From Parelaphostrongylus tenuis (lineage: Eukaryota > Nematoda > Chromadorea > Rhabditida > Metastrongylidae): a DNA stretch of 64,000 nucleotides. The stretch covers positions 186,001 through 250,000 of the forward strand of contig JAHQIW010001527.1 of NCBI GenBank assembly GCA_019055375.1, read 5' to 3'. The translations under genes and the position numbers were made by a program. Below the pieces are notes generated by a model. The model was not told where the DNA came from. It saw nothing but the letters and a program-made list of their open reading frames with translations, and searched no databases. Each line of letters opens with the position of its first letter. The first letter of the stretch is position 1. This document shows, in pieces, positions 46,413 through 63,446 of the stretch.

Positions 46413-48227
46413 CTAGAAACTGCAGCAATCATTGTAGAAACCCTTCCAGTAAGCACGTAACTGCATTTTGGTGATCCTGATCATCCTGGGAACATCCTGG
46501 CGCGATTATATGGGACCCTGAAAAGAAAAGCCTACTTGGTGGACACTGTTACTAGTCGAATGTTGATTGTGCTAAAGACAGATATTTTCGAAGTGGAACC
46601 ATGTGAGCATGCCAAATAAGTAGTAATAGTTCCATACAGACGTGTTTACTCTTGATAATGTGTATTTGTAAGCACTCCTCTAAAATTAGTTCAAATAATG
46701 TTCAATAACTTTTGAGAAAAAGCATTTTTTTCCACAGAAAAAGCTCTAGTGCTACAATTTCTTCGTTTTTGAAGGGGAGTAATCTGCTGCAAGAAGTTGA
46801 AAATCTTATTAGCGACATACGACCTTTTCTATGAAATATGAATAGTATCGTGCATTGTGGCTTCTGGAACATATAACGACCGCTCATTCTTGAAGCACTA
46901 GTTAATCTGCTTGTTAGATAGTTAAAATCGTGGCTTACAATGTCCTTAGAGTGAGATGGGCAGAACATGTAGTAGAGCTGTAGAGGTAATGCACACAGAG
47001 CGAGTTTTTTGTAGAATGAACAAAGTGGTTATCACTGACAATTGCACGACAGTGTATATATTAGCAGCATCCCTAATCAGGTAAAGATGGAACAAGAAAT
47101 TTCCGCACAATTTGCTCACGTCATAGCTGTTTTGCATTCATGTAGTTAAACATCAAAGCCGTTCGTTCTTATCACTTAAGATAGAATTGCTTTCGTAGCT
47201 GCCCACACCATCACTAAGAAACGTCAGCAAAATTCTCTCTCTACTTACCAACTTCCCTGTTGACCCAGCTGTTAGTGAACTAAAAAGTAAAAATCCACAT
47301 CTTTACTTCATTTAGAGCTGCCATTTCTCTGCAGTATTTCTGCAAAAAAACTTGAGAGTACCCCAAATTGATAACGAGGTTTTTCACATGAAACTCAAAA
47401 TGGACGACCTTTTGTGTTATTTCCTCAAAGCATTATAAGACGGATTGAATTAGTTAGTTTAATAAACTGTATTGTGGAAAGTTATCATAACACAGGGTCA
47501 TCTAGGTGTTTAGTGACTCCAGAAAATCAATAAAAGGATGATTAAATTGAGTTTATGAAAAAAAACTCGATCGAAGTCACTGTTTGATGTGGGGAGAAGA
47601 TGCCATGGTTTTCTGATGAGAGAGAAAATTCCACTTATTAATTTAGAAAAGATAAGATATCTCCTCATCGTGATTTCCTCTCTACCAAAATTTACAGTAT
47701 TCAAATGGGACATTGTTACACTCATACCATATCACTTTCAGATTAGTATAAAACGTGAAGAAAAGCAAAGGATCGTGTTCTATTCTAAACATAGCATTTG
47801 AAAAGATTTTCAATCGAGAGAATGCATGTGTTCGTCACATAGGGTGAAAAATTCCGATATAGATTTTTTAAATAATATGACTGTTCACTATTCGGCTTTT
47901 ACCGCAGGAAAAGTACTATTTCGAATTTACAGAACTAACTTATTCGTAAACATTGACTGATGACGTCACGCCTTATGGAAATTTTTGGCCTAGAGGGACA
48001 TGAGTACTGCAACCAAAATCATTTATGTCTATGTCTACATATATTTTTCCAAACCCTTGTTTCAACTTTACGATTCTCGAATTTCATTCGGCATAATAAA
48101 TGGTCGGAATAAAATAACTATTGTTAAGAGAGTAGTAAATGTTTGAAGATAAATATACAAACTTCGGACGTCAGGGGAGATTTGAATCCTCATTTCACTC
48201 TTTCGCAAAGACAGTGATGCCAGGGTA
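46413..48227. other. Intergenic, nothing recognised
   Basis: Short frames on both strands, no domains, no clear repeat. Confidence 0.4.
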
Positions 48228-48325
48228 GGATCGTCGCTAGTGCAATTGGCTAGCACGCGCTCGCAGAAAGGATAAATGGGGGTTCGGATCTCATCTAGCA
48301 TTCGAAGCTTTGCGTATAAACATTA
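48228..48325 (+). repeat. Second tRNA-like repeat family (plus)
   Basis: 'gctagtgcaattggctagca' fits an A box and 'gggttcggatctcatc' a degraded B box; 'gctttgcgtataaac' follows. The anticodon arm does not fold in an obvious way, so a functional tRNA is unlikely. Confidence 0.5.
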
Positions 48326-49500
48326 TCGGTTATATAGTTGTGAGGTCACACCATCGCTAAAATCGGTTAATACGAAGAATTCTGTTAGAAGTTTATATTT
48401 GAATTCAAACAATTCACATTTAGAATAAGAAGAACGAACTCGAACTTGTGTTGTTAGAGACATAGGTACTTACAATTGTGCATAAAATCTTATCAGATTG
48501 GAAACTCCTAAAATGAATTGCGCTAATCGAATGTGTCTGAATTAAAAGGTACACTATTCGTCCGCAACAATCCCGCAATGGCTCAAGAAAGAACACTTGG
48601 AGTTCGATCGTGTTTGTACATATTTATATTTTTCACGGAGCCATTCCGGTTCGGCGACAAAACAAACCGATCTGTAGCCAGTCCGTTCGCCTTCTGAGCG
48701 TTTCCTTAGAGCGAGAGAGAGAGAGTTTGAAAAACTAGTGAGTATGTCCGAAAAAGTAAAAAGTATAGTAAAATTGGAATCAGAAAGAGCTTCGTAGATC
48801 GGAAACAAATTGATGACAATGCCGAAGTTGTTCCAGAATATCACTAACACCTTATAGCAACTCGATTTTATGTTTAGAGCTGGAATTATGAGCAGAATAT
48901 TACTTTTGTTCCAACTTTTGATCGAAACCGTCCATAATTTTTAGAAGAGTAAATTTTTGATTTTGCGCAAGTATGAAATTATATATTATCACTAATGGTA
49001 ACATAATTTAAAGTCTTGATGTTTCCTGCCGCCGTCTACTACTACCACCATTATTCTCACAGAATTCAGGTCAACGTCGTTCGCGTAAAAAAACAGTAGT
49101 AAAGGGACTGATTTCATTAATTGGCAATTAAATAAGATCCTCGTCAAAGAAAGGAAATTCTGCGAGGATTTTTGGCAAAATGTTATAAACAAAGTGTTGT
49201 AGTTCAGAAAAGTTTCGATTTTATCGTAAAACCAAGCCTTTATTGCGCAATGAAAAACAGCACTGAAGGTTAATTGGTTTGACCAGTTTATAAAGGATCG
49301 CTTTTTCAGGAATTTAGAATGTTGTGTAAGGCTATGCCTTTACGGGGAAATAAATTCCGTTGCATTTTCAGCAACTATTCGTAATAGTCAAAAAAACAAC
49401 AGTGAACTCGATACAAAGCGACTTTAATCAGAAAGCGTAGGCTTATATGCTGTGCCGATTTATGCTAATCATTTGTGGCATATTCACCACGAAAAGTATT

Positions 49501-49585
49501 CGCCTAGCACGCGCACAAACGCTGGTTTGACTACCGTCTGGGGTCGTATTTTTGCTCACCATTCAATTCTCTTAGTTATTCGCCC
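49501..49585 (+). repeat. Second tRNA-like repeat family (plus, 5' shortened)
   Basis: 'cgcctagcacgcgcac', 'gctggtttgactaccg', then 'ggggtcgtatttttgctcac' and 'attcaattctcttag', matching the 3' parts of the other copies. Confidence 0.5.
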
Positions 49586-49965
49586 AAATTATTTCTTCCT
49601 AGCTCAATAAAGCGCAGCAACAATAGATTTGGCAGTTCTTTTTTTCTTGTGATAACTCGTTGAGGTGAAAGAAGCATCAAACTGGAACAGTTATGCCATT
49701 GGTCCGTTTATCGAATCGACCATGCCTAGACTTCTCGAGAGTGCAAGAACATTCTATTGACGAGCGTCTGTTCGGATATTCTGTTATAGTCCATCTGATC
49801 TCCCGCAATCACTGAAGTGGGTTGCACTGCGAATAAAAGTTAAATGGAAATTTTGGATTTCTGTGCGTTGAATAGTAATCCCACGCCCTTGTCGCTCCAT
49901 TTCTATGAATCTCACCAATTAAATGACGTGTGCCAAATAAATGGTCATGTAGAGGTGTTTGACTA

Positions 49966-50546
49966 GGTTAGGCAAATAGTTCTGGAAAAGTTTCCAAAGT
50001 TTCAAGTTTTGAATTTTTGTACTGTTTTTATTGGTAGCTTTGTATGTAATTATTTACTCTATTAATTTCAGCTCCAAAATGACTATTGAACAGTAAGATT
50101 TTCGTTTGTTGATCAGCCACTATTGGAGAAATGGTTTAAGAACTCTTAAAGCTGTCGATGAGATTAATCATTGTGAAGGTGCTGGTACGGCGACTAAATT
50201 GGCTGTGGGCAGATGGTTTAAGCGATTCAAAAAAGGCACTTTTGAACCCGAAGACATGCCTCGTTCTGGTTGGCCATTTATTTCAAATGGAAGTGACTTA
50301 CAAGCCGCTCTGGATGCTTAGCATTCATCGGGCACTCGTGATTTGCCTGAAGGGCTTGGTGTTTCGCAACGGACCGCTGTCAATAAGTTGCACCAATTGA
50401 ACTTTGTCCACATGAAGGAGAAGAAGAATAGCAATGACAAAAACGTCTAGATGATGATAACACATTGAAAAATAGTATTTACTGTTTTTGTAATTTGAGC
50501 ATAAACACCAAAATTCAAAAATTTCCCACGCCTTTTTACTCAATCA
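49966..50546 (+). mobile_element. Mariner relic with transposase N-terminal half (family A, copy 2)
   Basis: TA on both sides (49964-49965 and 50547-50548). Ends 'ggttaggcaaatagttctgg' and the inverted 'cctttttactcaatca'. From about 50079 (+) it reads MTIEQ, a stop, then LLISHYWRNGLRTLKAVDEI, AVGRWFKRFKKGTFEPEDMP, RSGWP, SDLQAALDA, a stop, then LGVSQRTAVNKLHQLNFVHM: the paired helix-turn-helix region of a mariner transposase. The catalytic half is gone and the right end follows directly. Confidence 0.88.
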
Positions 50547-50959
50547 TACGTACTACAAAAATTTACACGCTTACTCGTAAAACGCTTGAGATGTTTTGGA
50601 CTTACGTCAGTCTTAAATAATTTGCTCTACATAGGGACTAACTAACGGAGCATTTTACTTGAAACTACATGATCCATTATAGGAAATCAATTTGAAACAC
50701 AACTGTAGTATTGCAGACAAGTTAGATTGGATACACGCTATCTCGTCCTACTTCTTTCAGGTTCTGAGTTGGTCGAGTAATCAATCTAGAAATAAGCTAC
50801 CGACAATGTGTGTAGCTAGGAAACAATTCGATCAATAATATCATCTTAATGAGTGGAAAATTGCGAAAACACGTGAGAAGGAACTTAGTGACTTCTGTTG
50901 CAGTATAAACCTTGAGTAGTTGGTTTCTCTTAGTAAATAATGACGGAGAAGAGGGGAGC

Positions 50960-51060
50960 TTCGAAGAATTTGGAATTTGCCGAAACGTTAGTTATCGTGG
51001 AATGAAGGATAGAGTTAAAGGGCATATTAAGTGTTAGCTGAAGATAAATAAAGCTTCGGC
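50960..51060 (+). repeat. Possible retroelement end with hammerhead-like core (weak)
   Basis: 'cttcgaagaat' … 'ttgccgaaacgttag', then 'aagataaataaagc'. The GAAACGTTA part fits the second half of a hammerhead core and the later AATAAA fits a retroelement end, but the CUGANGA half is altered and the stems do not close well. Confidence 0.25.
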
Positions 51061-51964
51061 TGAGTCACATAGGCCAATTTATGTATTATTTTCCACTAAG
51101 CATCATAGAGATACCTAAGGTGCAGCACAGCAACACAGAATATGCAATGATTATCTGTTACAGCCGTGAATCAACCCAGTATTTTGATGGTTTGGAACAC
51201 GCCCTGTACCACTTACCTTCACCGAAATGATTTAGGCCTTGGTTTTCGTGGAGTGTTGGGACACCTTTACCTACTGCGTCGAAGACGCCTTCATCACTGA
51301 AATCAAAGGTGCACATTTGGGGAGGAGGTAGAAAACCCTCGTCAAACAAGACGGACTAACTAATTATAAATTTCCAGGCAAGTGCCTATTACCGTAACTG
51401 ATGATTTTACGAAACAATCTTACTCTATAGTGAAGAAAAAATCGGTTCAGTACAGTCTCGACATGAGTTTTTGGTTGCGCAGAAGCTTCGAATGAAGGAC
51501 CGCTCACATGTTTGTTTGCTATGCTTCGGTCAATTGATCGGCCAAAGTTAAAATCCCCTTGTTCGGATATTCTTAGCGTTCTCTTCTCATTTGTCATCGT
51601 TTCTTTTCACTCCCTATTACCTCGAACATTTGCAGAGTTTGCTACATAATCATTGCCAAGAAAGACAATATCATTTTTCGATGTTTTTTTTATGAATTTT
51701 CCTTGTGTCAAAAATCGCCTGATAGATCTCTGGATAGTAGTAACTGTGGTTTAGTTCCTTAAGGCGAAATATGAGTCGTTAAGAGCATATTATAAGCGAT
51801 AGATGCTATGCGCTCAGTCCATCTGTATTATTTGTAGGTTGATACCTTTGCTTCTACACGGATTGCATAGCGCAGTTATTTCGTAGGACTTGAAGAAAAG
51901 TAAACATAATGCACACGGCCGGAAGTTTTATATCAGTTCGAAGTTCCTTCTTCTCTTTTCAAGC

Positions 51965-52040
51965 CAAACACAAAGTTTTATTATGAAATTTATTCTGAGA
52001 GCTGACATTTTGGTGGTTTCGCCTTCTCCAGAGCTCGTAA
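51965..52040 (-). ncRNA. Decayed hammerhead-ribozyme-like motif (minus)
   Basis: On the minus strand: GAGCT, then CTGGAGA (consensus CUGANGA, one change), a stem II of AGGCG / CCACC around AAA, then AAAATGTC (consensus GAAACGUC), then AGCTC. GAGCT and AGCTC can pair as stem I, so the order fits a minimal hammerhead. 'ataataaaactttgtg' follows. Such narrow hammerheads are known from ends of Penelope-like and other retroelements. The conserved G before AAA is A here, so self-cleavage is unlikely. Relic, moderately sure. Confidence 0.4.
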
Positions 52041-52049
52041 ATATGCGGC

Positions 52050-55000
52050 TGCACTCAGCCTTATAAGCCAAAAACCTCCATTCCTCAAACAAAAAAAAAC
52101 TATCACTCCTAGATCTCAATCGCGCCGAGGAAGACGAAGCCACCGGAAAATCTATTTTTAGAGTAAATTATGCCATAAGACCTCGTGTTTGGCTGAAGGA
52201 AAAATAAGGAACTACTGAGGATTGCCAAGCTTAATAGGTAGTTGCTCTTGGGAATTATCACTCTAAAATTTAGACACAACATCTACTATGGGAAAGTCCG
52301 GCAGGCTACTAGTGACTATAACCCATTTCTCATCTCCCCTTGGACAGTGTCTAATAAGCTACTCGCCCATAATTTTTGTCCAAAACGACGCTCCTGCCTT
52401 GCTCTACATGCCGTTCAGCAGGAGGAGCCCAATTGGGCTGCTCAAGTATGCAAGAAGGGCGAATGGCTGTCATATTGGTTCCTGTTTAAGTCACTCGCTG
52501 ATTATCGATTGATTACGAGCGATACAGACGATAATTCTAATAAAAAAAAATCGTTTTTATCACTCTAGACTTCAGTCGAGACATCAACAACTAGCTCAGC
52601 ATCTCTTATATGATGTGCAAGTTTTGCTACTATACCTGAACACACTAGAAGTAGTTAATTACTCTACTTATTAGGTGAACCATCTTACTATTTTAGTTAT
52701 TTTTTGCTATTCTGGTCAAGGGAATGTGATCTTCAAACGACAGCAAGTTGAAAAAAGGAAAGTGTGAGGAGAGTGGTCAGAGTAATAAAATTAGTGTTGC
52801 ATGTAGTAGCCACGTTTCAATCTTTGGGACTATCGGCAAACTACTTTTGGTGAAGTCCTTGGTCCCCTTTACTTTACCCCTGTTCTAGGGCCTTGTGACT
52901 AAACTTCCATTTACCCGCTTTTCCAGGCATAATGTAAGTTTTCCCCATCATTACCTATAAAATTCGCGCTTACTTGAAGACTTCAACGCTTGGTGGACCA
53001 TGCGCATTATTTTCAATGCAGGTAGTAAAAACATTGAGCAACTCTGAACATTGAGCAACTCTGAATATAATTCAGTTTGTCTTAGCTGACGATGAATTCA
53101 ATCGATTCATAAAAAACTGCTGATCAACACAATATATAATGCACAAGTTAAGCTATTCTTTTATTGCAAAATTTGGCAGATTTCGAACCCACGAGATGAA
53201 GTGTCTCTGCTCTCCTTTGTCGAAGTTAGTAATTAGAACATAGTCGCATTTTGTGGAATTCTGCTAACGCACTTGCGATGTGAGTTTTAAAAATTTGGAT
53301 TATTTTCTCGTTTCTCTGTGAATTTTGATTCCAAAGAATTTTTGAAATGAAAGAATTATGACTAAAAATTGACTCATTGGAGGGAATCCCCTCTTGTAAA
53401 TCTGTTATTTTTTATTACTATTAACTTTCGTAGTTATAAAGATATTGGTAGTAGTTCTAAAAAACTGACACAGTTTATTAAATACTACTGGAAACAAAAA
53501 TAACTGATTTGAAAATCAAAGAACTGCTGGACGTGAGTTCTTTAGAATATTCAAGTTTCATTTAGTCTCTGGGTGTATCCTGATACACATTCAGCATATG
53601 ATATGTTCACCCTCGTCAATGTGGAAAGATGTCTTATTCTCTTCACTAAACTGATTGAGCGCATAAACATCCGGTCAAGTCTCTGTTGTTGTTGACCATA
53701 GTAGATAAGCAAGGAGATTTTCTAACATTGAGGAAAAACGAGAGAAAAGCAGCATGAACATCTATTCTCTTCGTAGTTTAGTTTGGGCTATTCTTCCAGT
53801 AAACGAGCTTATTTCTTCTTAAGCAGGAGAGAAGAAAGTAATTTGATGTGCCGTTTTATTGATATACTAAGGTTCTTATAAAATTCCTATTTGGCTTACG
53901 TTTTGGTGCTTTCACCTTCGTCGGAGGTGTCGTGTTTCGTGTCGATGACCCTACATCCGTTCGCCTCGTGGTAAGGGGTTTCGTAGCCACATCAAATCAA
54001 ATCTTTTATAACGCTTACAACATCGCTCGATTAAAGTAATCTCACTCGGCTTCTGAGACGGTTGTTTGCTGATTTTGCGCGATAGCAATTTGCTTTTTTT
54101 TTTCTTTGAGTGATTCGGTTGTTAACTATATAATGGAATTTTTCGCCAAAGTTAAACGAAAGCCGTTGATCAAAGCAATACGAGCACGTTAACTTGGCTA
54201 AAACATGATGATCTCTTCCATTGTGTGCTATAGACAAGTTGATAATATAAGTTTTTAACAACTGCTAGTGTTCATATGTTGACCTAAAATGTTCTTGTAG
54301 ACACTGCGAAAGTGCTGGATGAAGAGGGACTCCTAGAGAGTGCATAAAAGCGCTGAAATGGAGAAAGAGGGTCACGATCCTGCCTTCAACGCTCGAAAAA
54401 AAACCTCAACCAGTGTTTGTTTGGTTCTTATTCTTCTTTTCATTTCTTTGACAAAACAAATGACTTTGGTTCAGTTCATTACTCTCTTCTTCTCTTAAGT
54501 AAAACGCGTAAACGGCACTAAACAGATCCATGCGGAATGATTCCATCCTAAATGAAGTGATTTCCTTAGAGATATTTTGACTTACTTTCTTTTACTGATA
54601 TCCACTTCCTAAAATCGTTTCTATTTTTTAAGGAATTTCTATTTTCAAGGTGGATACATCCAGAGAGGTCCTCAGTGTGTTGAATTGTGAATGAGCCACG
54701 CATCCATGAAGTTTGATGAAATTGAGGATCTTGTTAGAGAATGACAACCAATTCACAAAGTTTCCCCTTCAACGGAAAATGTATGGTCAGCTTGTGCTGG
54801 TTACGAACCAACGCCAACGGTTCGTTTGTCCTCACTGAGTTCAAACTTCCGGCATGGGCGGGTCACGCACTCAGCGGCCGGCACTCACACCACAACGGAA
54901 TGTAATATCTGAAATGCAAGCTAGTTTTGTTCAGTGTCGCTTTACGGATACTACAAATCTTAAGTAGAGAACTAATTTGCTGACCGATACTATATAGGGT

Positions 55001-55390
55001 GTCCATCAACCCCTCGAATGAGGGTAGCTTTCGCTTAGGTTAGCGCACTAATGCATATCCACTGCAGTTAGAAGAACAATGTAGATTTGCGTGATTCAGT
55101 ACATTTTCATCTGTTGCAGAGGATCTCACGATAGCGATTCAAATCAAATGTGGACAACGCTGCGTGTTTTCACTTTTCTCTATTAAATGAGCATCCAGGA
55201 AGTTTGCCAGAAATGTCGGCATTCAAACAGTGTGCTATAGTGAATTGCGGAAGCTATCCGTGCCAGTGTTACCGAATGTTTTGACGATTGGCGGGGTCAG
55301 GAAGCGTCACTTCGTGTCAGAAAGTGAGAGAGGACGTTTCCTAAAGGTTTGTACTTCTTCTCCGCGCATGACCAAGCACATCTTGCCGAG
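52050..55390. other. Intergenic, no supported gene
   Basis: Apart from the 53.9 kb motif, only short frames. An overlapping pair of frames at 52242-52568 (+) shows no domain. A small inverted arrangement and T-rich runs are common. Nothing firm. Confidence 0.4.
53885..53960 (-). ncRNA. Second decayed hammerhead-like motif (minus)
   Basis: On the minus strand: CCGACGA (consensus CUGANGA), stem II AGGTG-AAAG-CACC (four good pairs), AAAACGTA (consensus GAAACGUH). Same layout and stem II as the motif at 52.0 kb, which supports a common origin. Again the G before AAA is A. Stem I pairing is poor. Confidence 0.35.
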
Positions 55391-55404
55391 GCAATCTTTC
55401 CTTT

Positions 55405-55535
55405 ACAGAGAGAGCGAGAGAGAGAGGGTTAGAGAGGGAGAGGAGGAGAGAGAAAGGAAGAGAGAGGGAGAGGATGGGGGAGAGTGACATAGAGTTAGAG
55501 AGAGAGAGAGGGAGAGAGAGAGAGAGAGAAAGGGG
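55405..55535 (+). repeat. Long GA-rich simple repeat
   Basis: About 130 nt of (GA)n with GGA and AAG interruptions. It causes a false Ser/Leu-rich frame on the minus strand. It precedes a GC-richer region leading to the FLYWCH gene and could serve as a GAGA-like promoter element, which is inference. Confidence 0.85.
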
Positions 55536-55559
55536 ACGAACGACGATTCTTCGACTGTT

Positions 55560-58500
55560 TTGTGTGCCTTTGACCGACGAACCGCACGCAGCCGACTGCC
55601 TATGTACATATCGGGGCATTTATGCTTCGTGACGCAATTCGCCTTGTCCGTCGGTCGGTTCGTCGTCGTTCAACGCTACGCTTTTTCGCCCTCCTACTTC
55701 ACCACCGATCACTTCGTAGTACTATAACGTACCGCATATGACGGAATAGTTGCTTATCTTGCGGTTTGCGTTGGTAGTTTTTTCTCCCTACCTCTCGCTC
55801 TTCACACCTCGTTTTACTGTCAATCTCGTGCTCTTTGTCTCGTCAGATGTTCCCTTTTCTCTTCTACTCGAAAAAATAAAAATAAAATTCTACTGGATAG
55901 CTGAAAGTATTCGAGAAAGTCACACCGAAATCAAGCGAAGAAAGTCAGTTGCCATAATTTATTCGCTGAAAAAGAAAGCCATTATGATGAAATGGGACTA
56001 TTTTCGAGTATAGAGACTTATTATAATAGATGAGGTTAAATAGTTTTCGCTAGGGATTAATTCAAATTGTTCGACGTCTCGATGGGAACGCTGTTATCAC
56101 TGATGTGCAATGCGGCGGTGCCTGGCTATTCGTTGTTGTTTAGTGACCATTTAAGAGTAACTATGTTTACAATCGGTCTGGGCTTAGAAGAAAACAAACA
56201 CGCTTACTGATCCCGAACTCGTCGCTATGTGCCTACCCGTCACACCCTTATCATTGCCACTTCATTGAACCTCCTCTCTGCAGTATTGTTAGTTGTGAAC
56301 TTCAAAGGTTAAGGAACTCTATCTGGCTATAAAGCTTTCTTTAACACGATACCAGATGTCAACCCCACTTAGCGGTCTGAAATCGCCTGGGTCAACTAAT
56401 TGCTACGTTTGCGATCCTATTGGAGGCAAGAGTTCAAGTTTATGGTATAGGGATAAATAGCTATTTAGCGTGGGATTATAGCTGATCATTGACCCCAAGA
56501 GGCACTAGGATAGTGTGGATTGGGTGGAATAGAGAGGAGTAAGTCCCCATTGGGTGCAATATTGTTCTCGGGGTGTGTGGAAGGGGGTGGTGGGCGACTG
56601 CCCTTAATGGCTGGTGCGAGCGTGCGAATCACGGATGTTTTGCCGGCCACCGATCGCGCGGCCTCGTTTTGAGCTGGCACGCCCGGTTGACCCGCTTTCG
56701 ATGCTTCCCTTCCTTTCTGGGTGGTAGTGATCGTTGATGACGGCCGAAATAAATCCCCCTTTTTCACTGTTCAAGACCAGATTTTCGCTCTAACTTCATA
56801 TCCATATCAGAAACATTTTTCTTAACTCTATGATCTACATCTGAGGTTTCCGTGACATCATATTCTATTTGTATCTTCTTCACCACCATGTTCACAATTA
56901 TTTTTGTTCGTGCTATTCAGTCACTATCCTGTTTATTCTTATGTACTTCACATTTTCGGCGAATGAGTGGACATACGAAGGGGAGGGTCAACCAGAGGGT
57001 TGTGGCCGGTGTCAATCCTTCACCTATAGCCTGCCTAGAGGGTCTAATCACCCGTAGCCCTCTAGTGTACGATGCTGCTGATGCATTGCATTGGTGCCGG
57101 TCTCAACCCTGACGAGTGCGATGGTCGAAGAGAGTGGACAACCACAAACGGCGGCGGGCGCAGGTAGCCCGCCGCCGTATGTTCGTGACATACTAACGGG
57201 TCGGTGCGCGTAGGATATAGTGAATATTGCCTAAGCGGTTGACGACGAGCAAACATCGCTAAGAAAAGCGCCTTCATTCGACCACACGCACTCGCACACC
57301 CGTACGCCCACGCACACGTTCAGTAGCTGACTGACTGTATGCTTCTCACTTGCCAATCGGTGTCTCATTCAATGTCATTGATATGTAAAGGTGCCCTTCC
57401 AACACTCGATCAATGCCATTCGTTACGTAGACCTATTTTGGCGCCCGCGTGGAAGGCCGTTCGCTTGCCGCTGCTTGGTGGCTGCAATTCGGCCACCGCC
57501 GCCTATCGCCAGGCCGACCGACGATGGCCTAGATCCGTCGCCTAGTTCAACTTCAACTCTCGACTTTGAATCTCCTCCTTACCCATGCAACATCCGATCC
57601 ATGCTTCCGTCCCCATGAAGGGTCTTGGGATCTTGAAATCTTCCCTGAAATCTTGGAAACTCTCCCAATCCTCTAGACTCCTTCTTAGTCGATGTTAGCC
57701 ATGCAACCGTTTGTTATCTACCATTCAGCTCTTAAGCTTGTATCCTCTGTTCTGTAGTTCAGTTGATGTGATCACAGCACTTTTCAATGTCAAGATCATT
57801 TGAGTCTTTTTCGTATCCGCATCCAACATTCCAGCATTCCACTGCTGTTCGATCCGCTGCCTAATCCGTCGTCTATCAAAGTCTCGATTCAAATTCTCTC
57901 AGTACACTTTGACCTCTTCTTACTCCTAATTTGCTCGAAATTTCGTCTCAACCGCTGAATATGCCGTTAATGGAAAGTTTGTGCAACATTTGTTTGAGCC
58001 AGTGAAACTCGTTGACTTATCGTTAGTAATGCCGCAAAACGAGAGAGAGAGAGAGAGAATGACATTCACAACCATTCTCAACATTGTCTCTAGTCCTGTT
58101 TTCGCCCCCCAAAACCTTGTTGCCTTTATCCGTTTGGAACCCTTAAGTCTTTTCCATTCGTTCGTAGCTCGTCAATGCCTCGAGCGTCCAAGCGTGTGAA
58201 CTCAAGAGTGTGACGTGTGACCTAGTACCCTCGTGCCTGGTGACGTACATATTTGTGGAGATTTGGCAGATACTCGTAATTACGTCTGCGATCTCCAGGA
58301 AGTCTTTCTTCAGATGCTGAGGGCCTTCTTTGACGAGCCTCTGACAACAGGGTAGAAAGAGAGGGTTTGGATTGTCTGAGTGCAGGTGGGGTGGGGGGTG
58401 TGCTTGACGTTTGTCCAGTTTTTGGCCGCAACCCAATTTCGTCGCGCCTTCACTCACTTTCTCGTTCGATCCCGAGTCTCTCGCGCTTTCGCCTGTGGCG

Positions 58501-59000
58501 CGGTAGCGGCGCCGCGATCGTGCGCGTAATTCGCCGCGTCCGCGATATCTTTTTTGTGAGCATGTTTTTCAAGCGAATCTATGCCATGCGAAACTGGTTG
58601 CTGTCTGTGCGCTTGGCCATCGTGGCCTACTGTCCACTAGATATCTCTTTGCGTTGCCATGTCGTGTCGACACCTTCCTCCTTACACCTCTAAGCCATAC
58701 TCCTCCATTACGGGCCCGTTTCAGCCACTCTTCAGCGACCTTTTCGAGACGGTTTTTCCATGTCAACGATTACCAGGAAATTTCTCTCTTGTTTATTGTC
58801 CATGAAGCGTTTTGCAGCAATCAGTGGGTGTGTTCATTGAAAATCAGTAGTCATAAGTTGTCGCCCGGGTGTTGCTTGTAGAACCAACCGTTCGCCACGC
58901 ACGATATGTCAAGTCAGCCGGCCGGCGACACTGCGATGAGCGATTTGAGTTTCAGTTTGAAGTTCAATTCTGCACTTTGCATGTCAGTTGACCAGCGCTG
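55560..59000 (+). promoter_or_regulatory. GC-richer upstream region of the FLYWCH gene
   Basis: Higher CG content than the rest of the window: 'cgtcggtcggttcgtcgtcg' near 55.65 kb, GC-rich blocks at 56.5-56.75, 57.1-57.2, 57.4-57.55 and 58.4-58.6 kb, with pyrimidine-rich stretches between. Open frames here occur on both strands, overlap, and lack domains. A promoter and 5' UTR exons for the + strand gene at 59.27 kb are plausible. A short (GA) tract lies at 58040-58060. Confidence 0.35.
57148..57178. other. Perfect 12 bp GC hairpin, 7 nt loop
   Basis: ACGGCGGCGGGC (57148-57159), loop GCAGGTA, GCCCGCCGCCGT (57167-57178). All 12 pairs are perfect and nearly all G-C. It could act as a structured RNA element or simply mark a GC-rich palindrome. 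Confidence 0.8.
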
Positions 59001-59269
59001 CCAACCACGCTAGTCGCTGCCTGATTTTTCTACTCCACCTTCATCTCGGTCATTTCGATGTATGTGAAGGAATTTCTGTCCTTTCAGCCTCTCGAGTTCC
59101 AATATGCCAACATAACGGCACAGTCTCTAAGTTCCTCAATCACTAATTGAAATATTGACTTTATTGCATTCACGCGTATTCTGTTCTGGATGTGACATAT
59201 TTGATGTTCTCGATGTATATACCAGCATTACAGTGGCTTAATTCTAGATATTATATTAGAAAAGCTCAG

Positions 59270-63446
<4,177 letters not shown>

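Noticed and set aside
55341..55619. Minus-strand frames of 68-92 codons, very rich in Ser and Leu
   Set aside because: They are translations of the (GA)n simple repeat; frame and composition follow from the repeat, not from a gene.
56486..56767. 93-codon minus frame rich in Pro and Ser
   Set aside because: GC-rich stretch with few stops in any frame. No domain and no splice context.
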